Of a stretch of 64,000 nucleotides of DNA, positions 17,234-26,297 are shown piece by piece; position 1 is the first letter of the stretch; each line of letters begins with the position of its first letter. The notes under the pieces were generated by a model that was not told the origin of the DNA, did no database searches, and was given only the letters and a program-made list of their open reading frames with translations. Origin of the DNA: JACVRN01 sp036403815 (GTDB lineage Bacteria; Acidobacteriota; Blastocatellia; Pyrinomonadales; Pyrinomonadaceae). Both the position numbers and the translations under genes were made by a program. The stretch lies in the NCBI GenBank assembly GCA_036403815.1, contig DASWQH010000012.1, positions 1 to 64,000 on the forward strand, in the 5' to 3' direction.

Positions 17234-17270
17234 GGGAGGCCGAGCGGTAATCTAAATACCGGCCTCTCCC
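17234..17270 (+). terminator. stem-loop after small ORF
   Basis: GGGAGGCCG pairs with CGGCCTC-T-CCC across a 17-base loop, 11 bp after the candidate 49-codon ORF. There is no strong T-run, so it may be a Rho-dependent or processing hairpin. Confidence 0.5.
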
Positions 17271-17389
17271 GCTTAAATTGGAATTATGGCTTCCCTGTTT
17301 CGGCGGCAACTCGTGGTGCAGTTTATAAGAAGAATGGCGCGAGTTGTTGTTTAGGATAAGGAGCAGACAGCAAAGTTTGGAGGGAAAGT

Positions 17390-18985
17390 ATGATTAGAAG
17401 AATGCAGTACATGTTGATAACGGCGCTCATTCTGGCGGTTGCGGGCGTATCTATGACCGCACAGGCGCAGCGCCCTTATCGCAATGACAGAGCCGTGCGA
17501 CAAATCCTGAATCGCATCGATAATCGCACGACCCAGTTCCGCAGCAGCCTGGATGCGGCGCTTGACCGCAGCCGCCTTGACGGCACAAGACGCGAAGACA
17601 ATATCAACCAGTTCGTTCAGGATTTCGACCAATCAATTGCGCGCTTGCGTGAGCGCTTCAACAACCGCTCCGAGACGACAGCAGATGTTCAGGAAGTGCT
17701 TAACGCAGCAACACGCATAGACAACTTCATGCGTCGCAATCGTCTGAATGCGGATGTACAGAACAACTGGATAGCTGTCCGTTCGGACGTAGGCCAGCTC
17801 GCCACCGCTTACAACATTAACTGGGACTGGAATACGCAGCCGACCTATGGACAGGGCGGCTATGGACAGGGACAAGGTGGTTATGGACGGGGACAGGGAC
17901 AGGGCGGCGGCTACGGCAACAACAGGAATAATCAATTGACGGGCACGTTCCGTCTTGATACTACGCGCAGCGATGACCCGCGCGACGCAGCCGAACGCGC
18001 CACGCGCAGCATCTCTGTCAGAGACAGGCAGCGTGTGCTCAATACTCTGACTGCGCGCCTTGAAGCTCCGACCACGATTGCTATAGACCGTCGCGGGCGC
18101 AACGTGACCATCGCTTCGACGCGCGCTCCGCAGATTTCTTTCGATGCCGACGGTCAGTATCGCAATGAGCAGTTGCCCAGCGGGCGACAGATTCGCACGC
18201 GCGCTCAGCTCAACGGCGACCAGCTTATCGTCTCGACGACCGGAGATCGCGGCAGCGACTTTGAAGCGACTTTCGACCCGATTGACAACGGCCAGCGCCT
18301 CCGCGTCACGCGCCGCGTGACGGTTGAGGGTGTCTACCAGCCGGTCGTTGTACAGAGTATCTATGAAAGAACTTCGGACGTTGCGCAGTTGGATGTTTAC
18401 AACGGCAGCGGCTCGACCAATTCGGGAAACTACCCGACGAATACAACTGGCAACGGCAGCTTTATCGTGCCGGATAACACCCAGCTCGTCGCAGTGTTGA
18501 ACTCCGACCTGACGACGCAGAACTCGCGCGAAGGAGATCGCTTCACGATGACGGTGCGCTCGCCCTCGCAGTTCGACGGTGCAACCATCGAAGGCTACGT
18601 CTCCAATGTGAATCGTTCCGGACGCGTCTCTGGACGCTCCGAGATGACGCTTAACTTTGATTCGATTCGACTGCGTAACGGCAGCACCTACAGGTTCGCA
18701 GGCACGGTCGAGTCCGTACGCACAGCCAACGGCGAAACCATTCGCGTTGACAACGAAGGCAGCGTGCGTGATGACAATCAAACTAATCGCACCATACAGC
18801 GTACCGCCGTAGGCACGGCTGTCGGCGCAATCATCGGAGCCATCGCTGGCGGCGGCAAGGGCGCAGCCATCGGTGCAGTCGTTGGCGCGGGCGCTGGTGC
18901 CGGTTCGGTCTACGTGCAGGGGCGCGATGATCTAGACCTGCGCAACGGCACAGAGTTGACGATTCGTGCCAGCAGCCCCAGGTAA
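17390..18985 (+). CDS. large exported protein with C-terminal glycine zipper
   Basis: 531 residues with a signal peptide (MLITALILAVAGVSMTAQA) and a good GGAGG site. Regions: an N-terminal helical domain (RNDRAVRQILNRIDNRTTQF and onward), a short low-complexity linker of YGQGG/YGRGQG repeats (~residues 145-175), a beta-rich middle (GTFRLDTTRSDDPRDAAERA, then RDRQRVLNTLTARLEAP), a second beta domain (FIVPDNTQLVAVLNSDLTTQ), and near the end a glycine-zipper stretch (GTAVGAIIGAIAGGGKGAA) capable of membrane insertion, followed by ELTIRASSPR. I recognise no family for the whole. Probably outer-membrane or periplasmic. Confidence 0.75.
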   Translation: MIRRMQYMLITALILAVAGVSMTAQAQRPYRNDRAVRQILNRIDNRTTQFRSSLDAALDRSRLDGTRREDNINQFVQDFDQSIARLRERFNNRSETTADVQEVLNAATRIDNFMRRNRLNADVQNNWIAVRSDVGQLATAYNINWDWNTQPTYGQGGYGQGQGGYGRGQGQGGGYGNNRNNQLTGTFRLDTTRSDDPRDAAERATRSISVRDRQRVLNTLTARLEAPTTIAIDRRGRNVTIASTRAPQISFDADGQYRNEQLPSGRQIRTRAQLNGDQLIVSTTGDRGSDFEATFDPIDNGQRLRVTRRVTVEGVYQPVVVQSIYERTSDVAQLDVYNGSGSTNSGNYPTNTTGNGSFIVPDNTQLVAVLNSDLTTQNSREGDRFTMTVRSPSQFDGATIEGYVSNVNRSGRVSGRSEMTLNFDSIRLRNGSTYRFAGTVESVRTANGETIRVDNEGSVRDDNQTNRTIQRTAVGTAVGAIIGAIAGGGKGAAIGAVVGAGAGAGSVYVQGRDDLDLRNGTELTIRASSPR

Positions 18986-19023
18986 AGAAGCCTGAATAGT
19001 CGCTCAGGCTGTTCAGCTAAAAG

Positions 19024-19070
19024 AGAAGGCGCGTTGATGAGAATCATCATCAACGCGCCTTCCCCTTTTC
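19024..19070 (+). terminator. Rho-independent terminator of the glycine-zipper gene
   Basis: GGCGCGTTGATGA pairs perfectly with TCATCAACGCGCC, followed by TTCCCCTTTTC. It lies 39 bp after the stop at 18985. Confidence 0.85.
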
Positions 19071-19104
19071 TTCATGCTTGCTTTTAACCTTAAGTGCGTT
19101 AAAA

Positions 19105-19214
19105 AGAACGAACCACTAAATCACACGAAGCGACACGAAGAAGAAAGAAGAGGCTAGACTATTCTGGTAACCGCTTTTGGTTTCGCGGCGCTTCGTGTGA
19201 TTTAGTGGTTCTTA
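19105..19214. repeat. Family C hairpin, copy with CCACTAAATCACACGAAGCG
   Basis: GAACCACTAAATCACACGAA and its complement (19190..19211) enclose a loop of about 50 bp that itself contains ACACGAAGAAG repeats. It is a sequence variant of the family at 6567 and 32725. Confidence 0.85.
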
Positions 19215-19281
19215 CGATTTCTTATGATTAGCGGCCTTCGAGTAGAAAAAAGATTAGAGTGCATTCATGTAAAATGTTAGG

Positions 19282-20595
19282 ATGGGATTTAAGGAGAACG
19301 ATTCAGAGTTGGCAAGCGCGACCGTTGCTCTCAGTAATCTACCGCAAGACGTACGCATCCTTCGGCTTGAAGCTCTAGTTGAAGCAAGCGAGACGCTCAA
19401 CCATGCTTCAGGTCTTGACGACATTCTGCATTCCATACTCGATCTCATCACGGCACAGCTTGAAACGGAACGCGCCACGGCTTTCCTGCGCGACCAGCGC
19501 AGCGGAAAGCTTCACGCGCGGCAGATGACCGGAGGGGCGCAGATTGAGATAGTCCTTGAAAAGGGCGTCGGCATCGCGGGCTATGTAGCGGAGACGGGCG
19601 AGAGCCTCTTGATTAACGACGTGCGCGCAGACCCTCGTTTTGATCCTTCGACAGACCTGCGCACTGGTTTTACCACCAGCAACATGCTCTGCGTCCCTCT
19701 GCGGAAAATGGGCGGCGAAAGTATAGGCGCACTTCAGGCCATCAATGCTCGCTCTGGTGCGTTCTCGAACGTTGATCTGGCTTACCTGGAATCTTTCGCT
19801 GCGGTGGCGGCCATTGCGGTTGAGCGCGAGCAGTTGGCGCAGGAAGCTCTGCGCTCGCACCTGCTTTCGACTGAGCTTGAACTGGCGCGAAAGATTCAGC
19901 AGCGGCTTCTGCCCACGCCGGGCATGATTAGTCTGCCGAAACCTTTCTACGCCTGGGGCATGAGTCAAGCCTGTTACGATGTTGGCGGCGACACTTATGA
20001 TGTGGTCACGCTGCCGTCGGGTGAATGCGCCTTCTGGGTGGCGGACGTATCCGGAAAGGGAATCGGCGCAGCGCTTTTGATGACGACCTTGCAGACGGAG
20101 CTGCGCGCACTGGTCAGAGCCGAAGCCGATCTTGCCCGTCTTGCCGCAGAGCTGAATGAAAAAGTTACTAAAGTTGCGCCGCTCGGAACCTACGCCACGC
20201 TCTTTCTGGGAGTGCTCTCAGCCGAATTCGAGCTTTTACGCTACGTAAATGCGGGGCACTTGCCGCCCCTTTGGATGCACCCCAGCATCAGCGAGGAAAG
20301 AAATTTTGAAGCGAGCGGAATGCCTATAGGGCTGCTGCCCGGAAGCGAATATGGAGCCGGTATAGTTCGATTCGTTGCCGGGGAAAGGCTCACCATTTTC
20401 AGCGATGGCATAACGGATGCGGAGAACACTGCGGGACGAACTTATGATTTTGAAGGATTGAGGGCGAGCCTTCAGCGTGTTGAGGCAAGGAGCGTCAGCG
20501 AGATAGGCCCGACTTTTTTCGCCGAGCTGGATCGTTTTCGCATCGGCGCACCTGCTAAAGATGACACTACATTTCTAGTGATGGGGTTGGGATAA
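19282..20595 (+). CDS. GAF - SpoIIE-type PP2C phosphatase
   Basis: 437 residues. An N-terminal GAF sensor (about 30-195; ALVEASETLNHASGLDDILH .. VPLRKMGGESIGALQAIN) is followed by an RsbU/SpoIIE phosphatase domain with LARKIQQRLLP, YDVGGDTYDV, WVADVSGKGIGAALLM and a final DGITDAEN and DDTTFLVMG carrying metal-binding Asp residues. Such enzymes dephosphorylate anti-anti-sigma factors or act as output of receiver proteins. The receiver gene starts 11 bp downstream, so the two likely form one signalling unit. Confidence 0.92.
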   Translation: MGFKENDSELASATVALSNLPQDVRILRLEALVEASETLNHASGLDDILHSILDLITAQLETERATAFLRDQRSGKLHARQMTGGAQIEIVLEKGVGIAGYVAETGESLLINDVRADPRFDPSTDLRTGFTTSNMLCVPLRKMGGESIGALQAINARSGAFSNVDLAYLESFAAVAAIAVEREQLAQEALRSHLLSTELELARKIQQRLLPTPGMISLPKPFYAWGMSQACYDVGGDTYDVVTLPSGECAFWVADVSGKGIGAALLMTTLQTELRALVRAEADLARLAAELNEKVTKVAPLGTYATLFLGVLSAEFELLRYVNAGHLPPLWMHPSISEERNFEASGMPIGLLPGSEYGAGIVRFVAGERLTIFSDGITDAENTAGRTYDFEGLRASLQRVEARSVSEIGPTFFAELDRFRIGAPAKDDTTFLVMGLG

Positions 20596-20606
20596 GAGGC
20601 AAACGG

Positions 20607-20993
20607 ATGGCGGCTATTTTAGTTGTCGATGACGACGAAGCGATACGCGATATGCTCTATGAGCTCTTTGAAGAGAAGCATCGCTGCCACATGGCGGAGA
20701 CCGCCGAGCAGGCGCTCCTTTTCTTAGAGACGGAACACTACGATGTGATTCTGACGGACATCTCCATGCCCGGATTAAGCGGCCTTGAGCTATTAGGGCA
20801 AATGCGGCACACACAGCCCGATACGCCCGTCATCGTTATCACAGGAATACAGGATCAAGACCACGCGCAAGGGCTTCTCAAGCTCGGAGCCTTCAACTTT
20901 CTTCTGAAACCTTTTCGTCTTGAAGATATAGAGGCGAGCGTCGAGAAAGCGATTGAGTTTCGCCGCAGACAGCTTAAAAGCAGCGGTGAATGA
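20607..20993 (+). CDS. single-domain response regulator (receiver)
   Basis: 128 residues, CheY-like: acidic pocket VVDDDEA, phosphoacceptor Asp in DVILTDISMPG, Thr in VIVITG and Lys in NFLLKPFR. There is no output domain. It is directly after the GAF-SpoIIE phosphatase gene. Its sequence around LLKPFRLED is close to the broken receiver fragment at 27517..27759, suggesting paralogy. Confidence 0.92.
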   Translation: MAAILVVDDDEAIRDMLYELFEEKHRCHMAETAEQALLFLETEHYDVILTDISMPGLSGLELLGQMRHTQPDTPVIVITGIQDQDHAQGLLKLGAFNFLLKPFRLEDIEASVEKAIEFRRRQLKSSGE

Positions 20994-20997
20994 GAAG

Positions 20998-21063
20998 AAC
21001 AGTTTTCAATTTTCAGAAGAAGAGTCTATGGCTTTTTCTGAAAACTCAAAACTCAAAACTGTC
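20998..21063. repeat. Hairpin of heptad words (TTTTCAG type), second locus
   Basis: AACAGTTTTCAATTTTCAG pairs with CTGAAAACTCAAAACTCAAAACTGT, the same 7-base word as at 13032. It fills the gap between the convergent receiver and hybrid kinase genes. Confidence 0.85.
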
Positions 21064-21072
21064 TTTAGAAAT

Positions 21073-23034
21073 TTAAGCAAGGACTCTGAGCTTAGTTTCC
21101 TCTGTTTCCTTCGGCAGTATTTCGGAGACTTCCTGCGCCAGTTCCACTATGCGGCTGGTCGTGAAGGGTTTGGTTACAACCCAGTCAACCTGAGCTTCCT
21201 TCTGTTCGGTAGAGCCTACGGCTTCACCCCAGCCTGTGATGACGGCTATGGGTATCTGTCGGCTTCTTTCGCGGATGGCGCGGGCTAATTCCCAGCCGCT
21301 CATGCCGGGCATCCCTATGTCCGTGAAGACTGCGTCGAATTCCATCGCGTCATAAAGGGCAAGCGCCTCGCTCCCGCTTCCGGCGAGCGTGACGGAGTAG
21401 CCCTCGCTCGCAAGAATGTCGCGCAGCAGCTCGCGCACGTAGTCTTCGTCATCAACTACCAGAATTTTTGTATGAAGCGGTGTGATCTCGGACGGCACAG
21501 GAAGAGCGCTGGCTTGAGGCTCGGATAACTGAATTGCCGTGACGCCTTCCGCCACAGGCATGCGTATACAAAAAGTGGTGCCGCTTCCGACTTCGGATTC
21601 AACCAGTATGATTCCGTTGTGACGGCGTATGATGCCGTATCCGACGGCCAGTCCCAATCCCATTCCTGCTTTACCCTTAGTTGTAAAGAACGGGTCGAAG
21701 ATTCTTGAGCGGACTTCAGATGTCATGCCGACGCCCGTATCACGCACGCTGATTTCCACCTGCCCGTCTACCTCTTCGGCAGAGAGCGTCAGGCGTCCAC
21801 CTTGCGGCATGGCATCCACTGCGTTGAAGACCATGTTGACTAAGACTTCTCTCATCTCCGATGCATCGCCCATCACCAGCGATGCTGTATTGATATGCAC
21901 ATCCAGATTGATATGGACATTGGCCGCTTCGGCGGCAATCTTCCAGCGCGGGCGAGTAATTTCGCTGACATCGAAGAGGAGTTGATCGACGGCTACGGGA
22001 GCGAAGTCATGGTCTCTGCGCTGGCGCGCAAAGTCCTGTATACGCTTGACGGTTTTCGCACCGTCCTCAGCAGACCTGATGATGATGTTTAGACCTCGAC
22101 GCAGCTTTTCAGGGTCGCTCGTGCGCAAGAGAAGCTCTGCGCGACCGAGTATGCCAGCCAGAGTATTATTGAAATCATGCGCGACGCCTGATGCCAGTTC
22201 TCCCAGAGCCGAGAGCTTTTCCAGTTGAGAGAACTGCTCGCGTATGCGTTCCTGTTCAGCGATGTAGCGCGAGAGTTCTTCGACGTGCCGCTGCGCCTGC
22301 TCGGCTACCGCTGCCGAAGTCTCTACGTTTTTGAGATAAGTCTGGTAGGTGAAGTGAAGGATTGCCAGGACGGGCACCATCGCAACCAGCGCGTAAGAGC
22401 CTGCGGACAGGACTAGACGGGCAGTGATGGCGGCGGCGGATGCGCCCGCGAAATAGGTCAAAGATGTCCAGAGGTAATAGTTCTTCCAGGTTTGCCACAG
22501 AGGCTTGCCGGACTTGAGCGCCGCGCCTATTGCCACCAGTCCGGAGTTGACGACGTATTGAACGAACGCCATCAAACAAACAGCCATCACAAACTTGGCA
22601 GAGTATTCGCCGCGCGTCAGGTCTTCAATTGAACCGAAAGTGAAGCGTAAAGCCCAGACCGTGCAAAAGGTGGCGACGGTCATCACGGCTGCGTTGAAAA
22701 GATAGGTGATGAGCCGTTTGCCGAAACGGGTCGAGGAAAGACACGCTTCAGCAGCGGCGAGAATGATGGCAGCCTCGCCTCCGTAAAGCAGCATCGTCAA
22801 CAGAATGAAGGTGTCGGAGATGGAGATTTCCGACTTGAAGCGCGGAATCCCTATGGTGATGCGAGAGCCTATACCGAAGGTGATTAATGCAAGCAGTAGA
22901 AAGCGAAGGTCAAGCGCGGCATAGGAGACTCTGAACAGAGAGAAGATACAGATGAGAGCGCCAAGGCAGGCGACCGCCCACATGTACGGCATGGCGAGGC
23001 GTTGTCTGTCGGCAGCTTGCATTGGCGACTCCAA
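21073..23034 (-). CDS. membrane hybrid histidine kinase with C-terminal receiver
   Basis: 653 residues. About seven hydrophobic helices (residues ~15-235) form a MASE-like membrane sensor, then a coiled coil (VETSAAVAEQAQRHVEELSR), a HisKA domain with H-box GVAHDFNNTLAG, and HATPase motifs NMVFNAVDAMP, DTGVGM, DPFFTTKGKAGMGLGL. A receiver follows (ILVVDDEDY, phosphoacceptor in DAVFTDIGMPG, Lys in VTKPFTT). The HDFNN form is typical of hybrid kinases such as CckA-like proteins. It may phosphorylate its own receiver or the single-domain receivers encoded nearby. Confidence 0.92.
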   Translation of the reverse strand: MESPMQAADRQRLAMPYMWAVACLGALICIFSLFRVSYAALDLRFLLLALITFGIGSRITIGIPRFKSEISISDTFILLTMLLYGGEAAIILAAAEACLSSTRFGKRLITYLFNAAVMTVATFCTVWALRFTFGSIEDLTRGEYSAKFVMAVCLMAFVQYVVNSGLVAIGAALKSGKPLWQTWKNYYLWTSLTYFAGASAAAITARLVLSAGSYALVAMVPVLAILHFTYQTYLKNVETSAAVAEQAQRHVEELSRYIAEQERIREQFSQLEKLSALGELASGVAHDFNNTLAGILGRAELLLRTSDPEKLRRGLNIIIRSAEDGAKTVKRIQDFARQRRDHDFAPVAVDQLLFDVSEITRPRWKIAAEAANVHINLDVHINTASLVMGDASEMREVLVNMVFNAVDAMPQGGRLTLSAEEVDGQVEISVRDTGVGMTSEVRSRIFDPFFTTKGKAGMGLGLAVGYGIIRRHNGIILVESEVGSGTTFCIRMPVAEGVTAIQLSEPQASALPVPSEITPLHTKILVVDDEDYVRELLRDILASEGYSVTLAGSGSEALALYDAMEFDAVFTDIGMPGMSGWELARAIRERSRQIPIAVITGWGEAVGSTEQKEAQVDWVVTKPFTTSRIVELAQEVSEILPKETEETKLRVLA

Positions 23035-23050
23035 CGTAGAAGCCTTCTTA

Positions 23051-23968
23051 TTACTGGCTCTGTTGGCTGAGGAAGATGGTTTCGTAAGTGCCGCGCAGCT
23101 TGTAGCCTGCGCTCGTGTAGAAGGCTTGCGCCTTCCAGTTGCGTTCGTTGGCGAGGAGGCAGATGGATTTTGTGCGCGCCAGAAGATTGCGGCTCAACTG
23201 TGAGAGACATCGCAGGCCGATCCCGCGCCCTCGTTCTTCAGGGGCGACGTAGATGCCTTCCAAATAGATGCCTTCGGGAGTATCGGCGACAACGTCAGCC
23301 TTGAAAATCAGACGCCCCTGCTCGATAAGGACAAAGACTCGACCCTGTTCTATGCGACGCGCGCAGCGTAGACGAAAGCCGACCGCGTCGCGTTCCATAG
23401 GATTGACGCCGCTCTCTTCAAAAGCCATGCGGGCGTGAACCGGCATAATCAAATCAAGATCGTCGAGCGTCGCTTGACGCAGACCTCGAACGGCTTCACG
23501 AACTTCTACAGGCCAGCACTGCTCGTACAGCATCTCGCGGCAAATGAGACGCGGCGTCTCGCCCTCTGTGGCATAGCTGCTCCAGAAACGATTAACTTTA
23601 TCCTGCTCGCCCATGAGCATGTGTGTATGTTCGCCGCTTCGGGCTATTCGAGCGAAAGCTGCCAGCGCTTCTTCGCTCTCGGTTTCAATGAGCGTGGCGT
23701 GGCCTATAAGGGCGATGCCGTTGATGCGTCCCTGTTGGTCGCGTGTGGCGTAGAACTGGCCGCGATTCAAGGGACTTTCCAGGCCGTTGTCTCGTATGAA
23801 GCCTGACAGGGCGACTGTATGTAGGGGGCGCAAGGCCAGGAACGCGAGCGCTTCGTGTTGATGCGAATTGATCAACCTTTGCGCTGTTAGCGAACCGGCA
23901 GGAGCCGTTTTCATCTGATGTGGTGCCGCTGCCATAGCTTCTTTCTTTGCTTGGACGAGGACTGTCAT
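23051..23968 (-). CDS. GNAT-family acetyltransferase with N-terminal extension
   Basis: 305 residues. The C-terminal half is a GNAT domain with the acetyl-CoA loop APEERGRGIGLRCL and the late NERNWKAQAFYTSAGYK segment. The N-terminal half (ALAFLALRPLHTVALSGFIR .. MLMGEQDKVNRFWSSYA) matches the domain placed before GNAT in DUF4081-type proteins, itself a degenerate GNAT fold. Substrate unknown. It ends 16 bp upstream of the hybrid kinase start on the same strand. Confidence 0.82.
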   Translation of the reverse strand: MTVLVQAKKEAMAAAPHQMKTAPAGSLTAQRLINSHQHEALAFLALRPLHTVALSGFIRDNGLESPLNRGQFYATRDQQGRINGIALIGHATLIETESEEALAAFARIARSGEHTHMLMGEQDKVNRFWSSYATEGETPRLICREMLYEQCWPVEVREAVRGLRQATLDDLDLIMPVHARMAFEESGVNPMERDAVGFRLRCARRIEQGRVFVLIEQGRLIFKADVVADTPEGIYLEGIYVAPEERGRGIGLRCLSQLSRNLLARTKSICLLANERNWKAQAFYTSAGYKLRGTYETIFLSQQSQ

Positions 23969-24043
23969 GAGCTTACTCCTTAGTAGGCAAGTGATAATTG
24001 TCTAGTCTGGGTTGCCTTGGCACTGAATGGCCTGCAACTCAAT

Positions 24044-26002
24044 TTACTTGCTCTTCTTAGAAGTAGAACCAGAGCTTGTTGTTTCAACCGTTACTTTCAT
24101 TCCCGGCGTCTTGTCGCCCCTGAGAATGGAATCGCTGATAAGCACACCGTCGCTGATAAGGACTCCGTCGGAGATCAAAACGCCGTCGGAGATTAGCACC
24201 CCGTCGCCGAGGATTCCGCCGTCGGAGATTAGCACCCCGTCGCTCAGCAACACGCCCGTCGCGCAGAAGAAGCTGCCCTCACTCATGGTGATGCCGTTGC
24301 TGGTGACGATGTTGTCGCTGATAAGAACGCCTGCTGACATGCGGGCTACGTCTGAGACCAGGACGCCGTCGTTAAGCAGCACGCCGTCGTTCAGGAGCAC
24401 GCCCATGCCGTAGACCTTCTGGTACTGCATAATGAGAGACGAGCCGCGCGCAGTAGTGTTGTTAAGAACGATGCCCTGCGCCCAGTTGAAGGAGTAGTTG
24501 GCAATCGTCGTCTGCTGCAATGGAGCCTGTAGGCTTGTCAGAAGCGGCGAGCCGACCGGCGTGGCCGAAGATAGATCGCTGCGTACAAGCCGCGCGAGGC
24601 GGATTGCGCCTTCGAGGTTGATCTGGCCTGCGCCCTGCTCGAACGTGTTGAAGTTGGCGAGAGGCTGCGCCGTGTACATCAAGATCATCTTGACCAGATT
24701 CGGCGTCAGCTTCGGATTGGCCTGAAGCAGTAGAGCGGCTGCACCGGCAACCACAGGAGTCGCCATTGACGTTCCGCTCATGTACATCATCTTGTGCCCC
24801 GGCAACAGGCTGACACCGGCATCCAGAGCGGGATTCTGTAGCAACAGATAGTTGTTTTCGGACTCGGCAAAGATAACTTTGTTGCCCGGCGCAACGACAT
24901 CCGGCTTGATGAGATTATCGTAGTGCTTAACGCCCGATACGTCCGTCCATGAACCGCGAGTCGGGCCGCGCGAGCTGAAGGTAGCAATCGTATCATCGCC
25001 GCGTGAATTCGTTCCGTAGGTGTTGGCCGCGCCGACCGTGATGGCCGAAGGCTCTGCGCCCGGCGAGTGAATCATGCCATAAATTTTCTGTCCCGAAACG
25101 TCTTTGCCCTGATTGCCCGCGGCTGCTACGACGACGACGCCTGCGTCAACCAGTCTTCGCACGGCAACGCAAAGCGGATCGTTGGTGTAAGATTCGACGG
25201 CTGGCGAGCCGAGGCTCATATTGATGACGCGAATGTTATAAGCGGCGCGATTGGTCATCACCCAGTCCAGAGCTTCGAGCGTAGCTGATGTTGTGCCTGA
25301 TCCATGAGCGCCCAGCACGCGAAGGTTGATGATTTTCGCATTCGGCGCGATGCCGACATAAGCGCCCTGCGCTATGTCGCCGTTTCCGGCTGCTGCGCCT
25401 GCTACGTGCGTGCCGTGGCCGTAGGGGTCGTCCGTGCGTCCTTCGCCTGTGAAATCCTGACTGTAAACGATGCGAGATGCGCCGTTAGCGCCTTTGAAAG
25501 ATACGTGGTTGGGATCGATGCCGGAATCGAGAACGGCAATACCGATGCCTGTGCCGTCGAGCGTCGTGCCGGGAACCGCCGAGCGAACGGCATCCGTGCC
25601 GGTCGTCAAGCTGACGTGGCCGAGCGCGCTCACGGGCGCGTCCAGAGAGATGAAGTCAACTTCGTCACGATCAAACTGATCCTCAACATCCTTTGCACGC
25701 ATGGTCACGGCGCGGGCACTGAAATTCTTGAAGCCCTTAACCTTTGCGCCACGGCCTTTGAGGTCGGAAACAAGAGCAGCGTCCGATCCGCTTTTTGGCT
25801 GGATGATGACGTTTACAAGGTCATTGCTCCTGGCTTCTCTAATCTTCTTGCGAAGCTCTCTGGATGCCTTGTCGCCTTTTTCGCCTTTGCTTCGACCACC
25901 GGCTTGAGCCACGTCTGTAATCATGATGCCTGCGCCTAAAGAAGCGGCTATCGCTAGGCAGGTGAGCCAGGTGATGAAGCGTGAACGTTTAATTAGTCTC
26001 AT
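24044..26002 (-). CDS. secreted subtilase with hexapeptide-repeat C-terminus
   Basis: 652 residues: signal peptide, an inhibitor-like propeptide (about 55-125; NVIIQPKSGSDAALVSDLKG), then an S8 catalytic domain with the full triad Asp159 (AVLDSGIDPNH), His196 (GHGTHVAGAAAG) and Ser412 (SGTSMATP). After the catalytic domain a tail from about residue 545 contains many near-perfect 6-residue units (GVLISD, GVLLND). These could form a beta-solenoid or a surface anchor. A short Ser/Lys-rich end follows. An extracellular protease is expected. An inverted repeat at 26199 lies about 200 bp upstream of its start. Confidence 0.9.
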   Translation of the reverse strand: MRLIKRSRFITWLTCLAIAASLGAGIMITDVAQAGGRSKGEKGDKASRELRKKIREARSNDLVNVIIQPKSGSDAALVSDLKGRGAKVKGFKNFSARAVTMRAKDVEDQFDRDEVDFISLDAPVSALGHVSLTTGTDAVRSAVPGTTLDGTGIGIAVLDSGIDPNHVSFKGANGASRIVYSQDFTGEGRTDDPYGHGTHVAGAAAGNGDIAQGAYVGIAPNAKIINLRVLGAHGSGTTSATLEALDWVMTNRAAYNIRVINMSLGSPAVESYTNDPLCVAVRRLVDAGVVVVAAAGNQGKDVSGQKIYGMIHSPGAEPSAITVGAANTYGTNSRGDDTIATFSSRGPTRGSWTDVSGVKHYDNLIKPDVVAPGNKVIFAESENNYLLLQNPALDAGVSLLPGHKMMYMSGTSMATPVVAGAAALLLQANPKLTPNLVKMILMYTAQPLANFNTFEQGAGQINLEGAIRLARLVRSDLSSATPVGSPLLTSLQAPLQQTTIANYSFNWAQGIVLNNTTARGSSLIMQYQKVYGMGVLLNDGVLLNDGVLVSDVARMSAGVLISDNIVTSNGITMSEGSFFCATGVLLSDGVLISDGGILGDGVLISDGVLISDGVLISDGVLISDSILRGDKTPGMKVTVETTSSGSTSKKSK

Positions 26003-26198
26003 CTCGATTCCTTCGTGCGCGGTCTGCTGGAGTTGTCAAAGGGGGGGTTAGCGCCTTTCACAGGGCGCACCGCGCTCGCTACCCTAACTGCAAAGTTTGT
26101 ACCAAAGGCACGAATGTCTGGTTTCTGTCGATTTCCCTAAGAAATAAGCAAATCCTTGATAGCTTTTGCCCGGTAGATCATGGAAGGATTTATCTATT

Positions 26199-26213
26199 TG
26201 ACCGATTCGGTCA
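26199..26213. promoter_or_regulatory. inverted repeat TGACCGA-N-TCGGTCA
   Basis: A 15-bp perfect inverted repeat upstream of the subtilase gene. The same half-site occurs with a 7-base spacer at 27314..27344 before the receiver-DUF4388 gene. The shared half-site suggests one regulator binds both. The gap 26003..26297 holds no other feature that I can support. Confidence 0.4.
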
Positions 26214-26297
26214 GGGCAATTTGAGAGAATAAAGTGGGTTCCCATTAGCCACATCTTCACACAACTCCTAGCGCGAAGCTTTCATTAGTCACGCCGT

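Noticed and set aside
17633..18781. 382-codon open frame on the minus strand
   Set aside because: It is entirely antisense to the glycine-zipper protein gene, which has a good start site, signal peptide and terminator. The minus-strand protein has no domain and unlikely composition.
24120..24400. Tandem short repeats resembling a CRISPR-like array
   Set aside because: Period is 18 bp and encodes GVLISD units of the subtilase in frame; no unique spacers.
25304..25939. 211-codon open frame on the plus strand
   Set aside because: Antisense to the subtilase catalytic domain; Cys/Arg-rich composition typical of a shadow frame.
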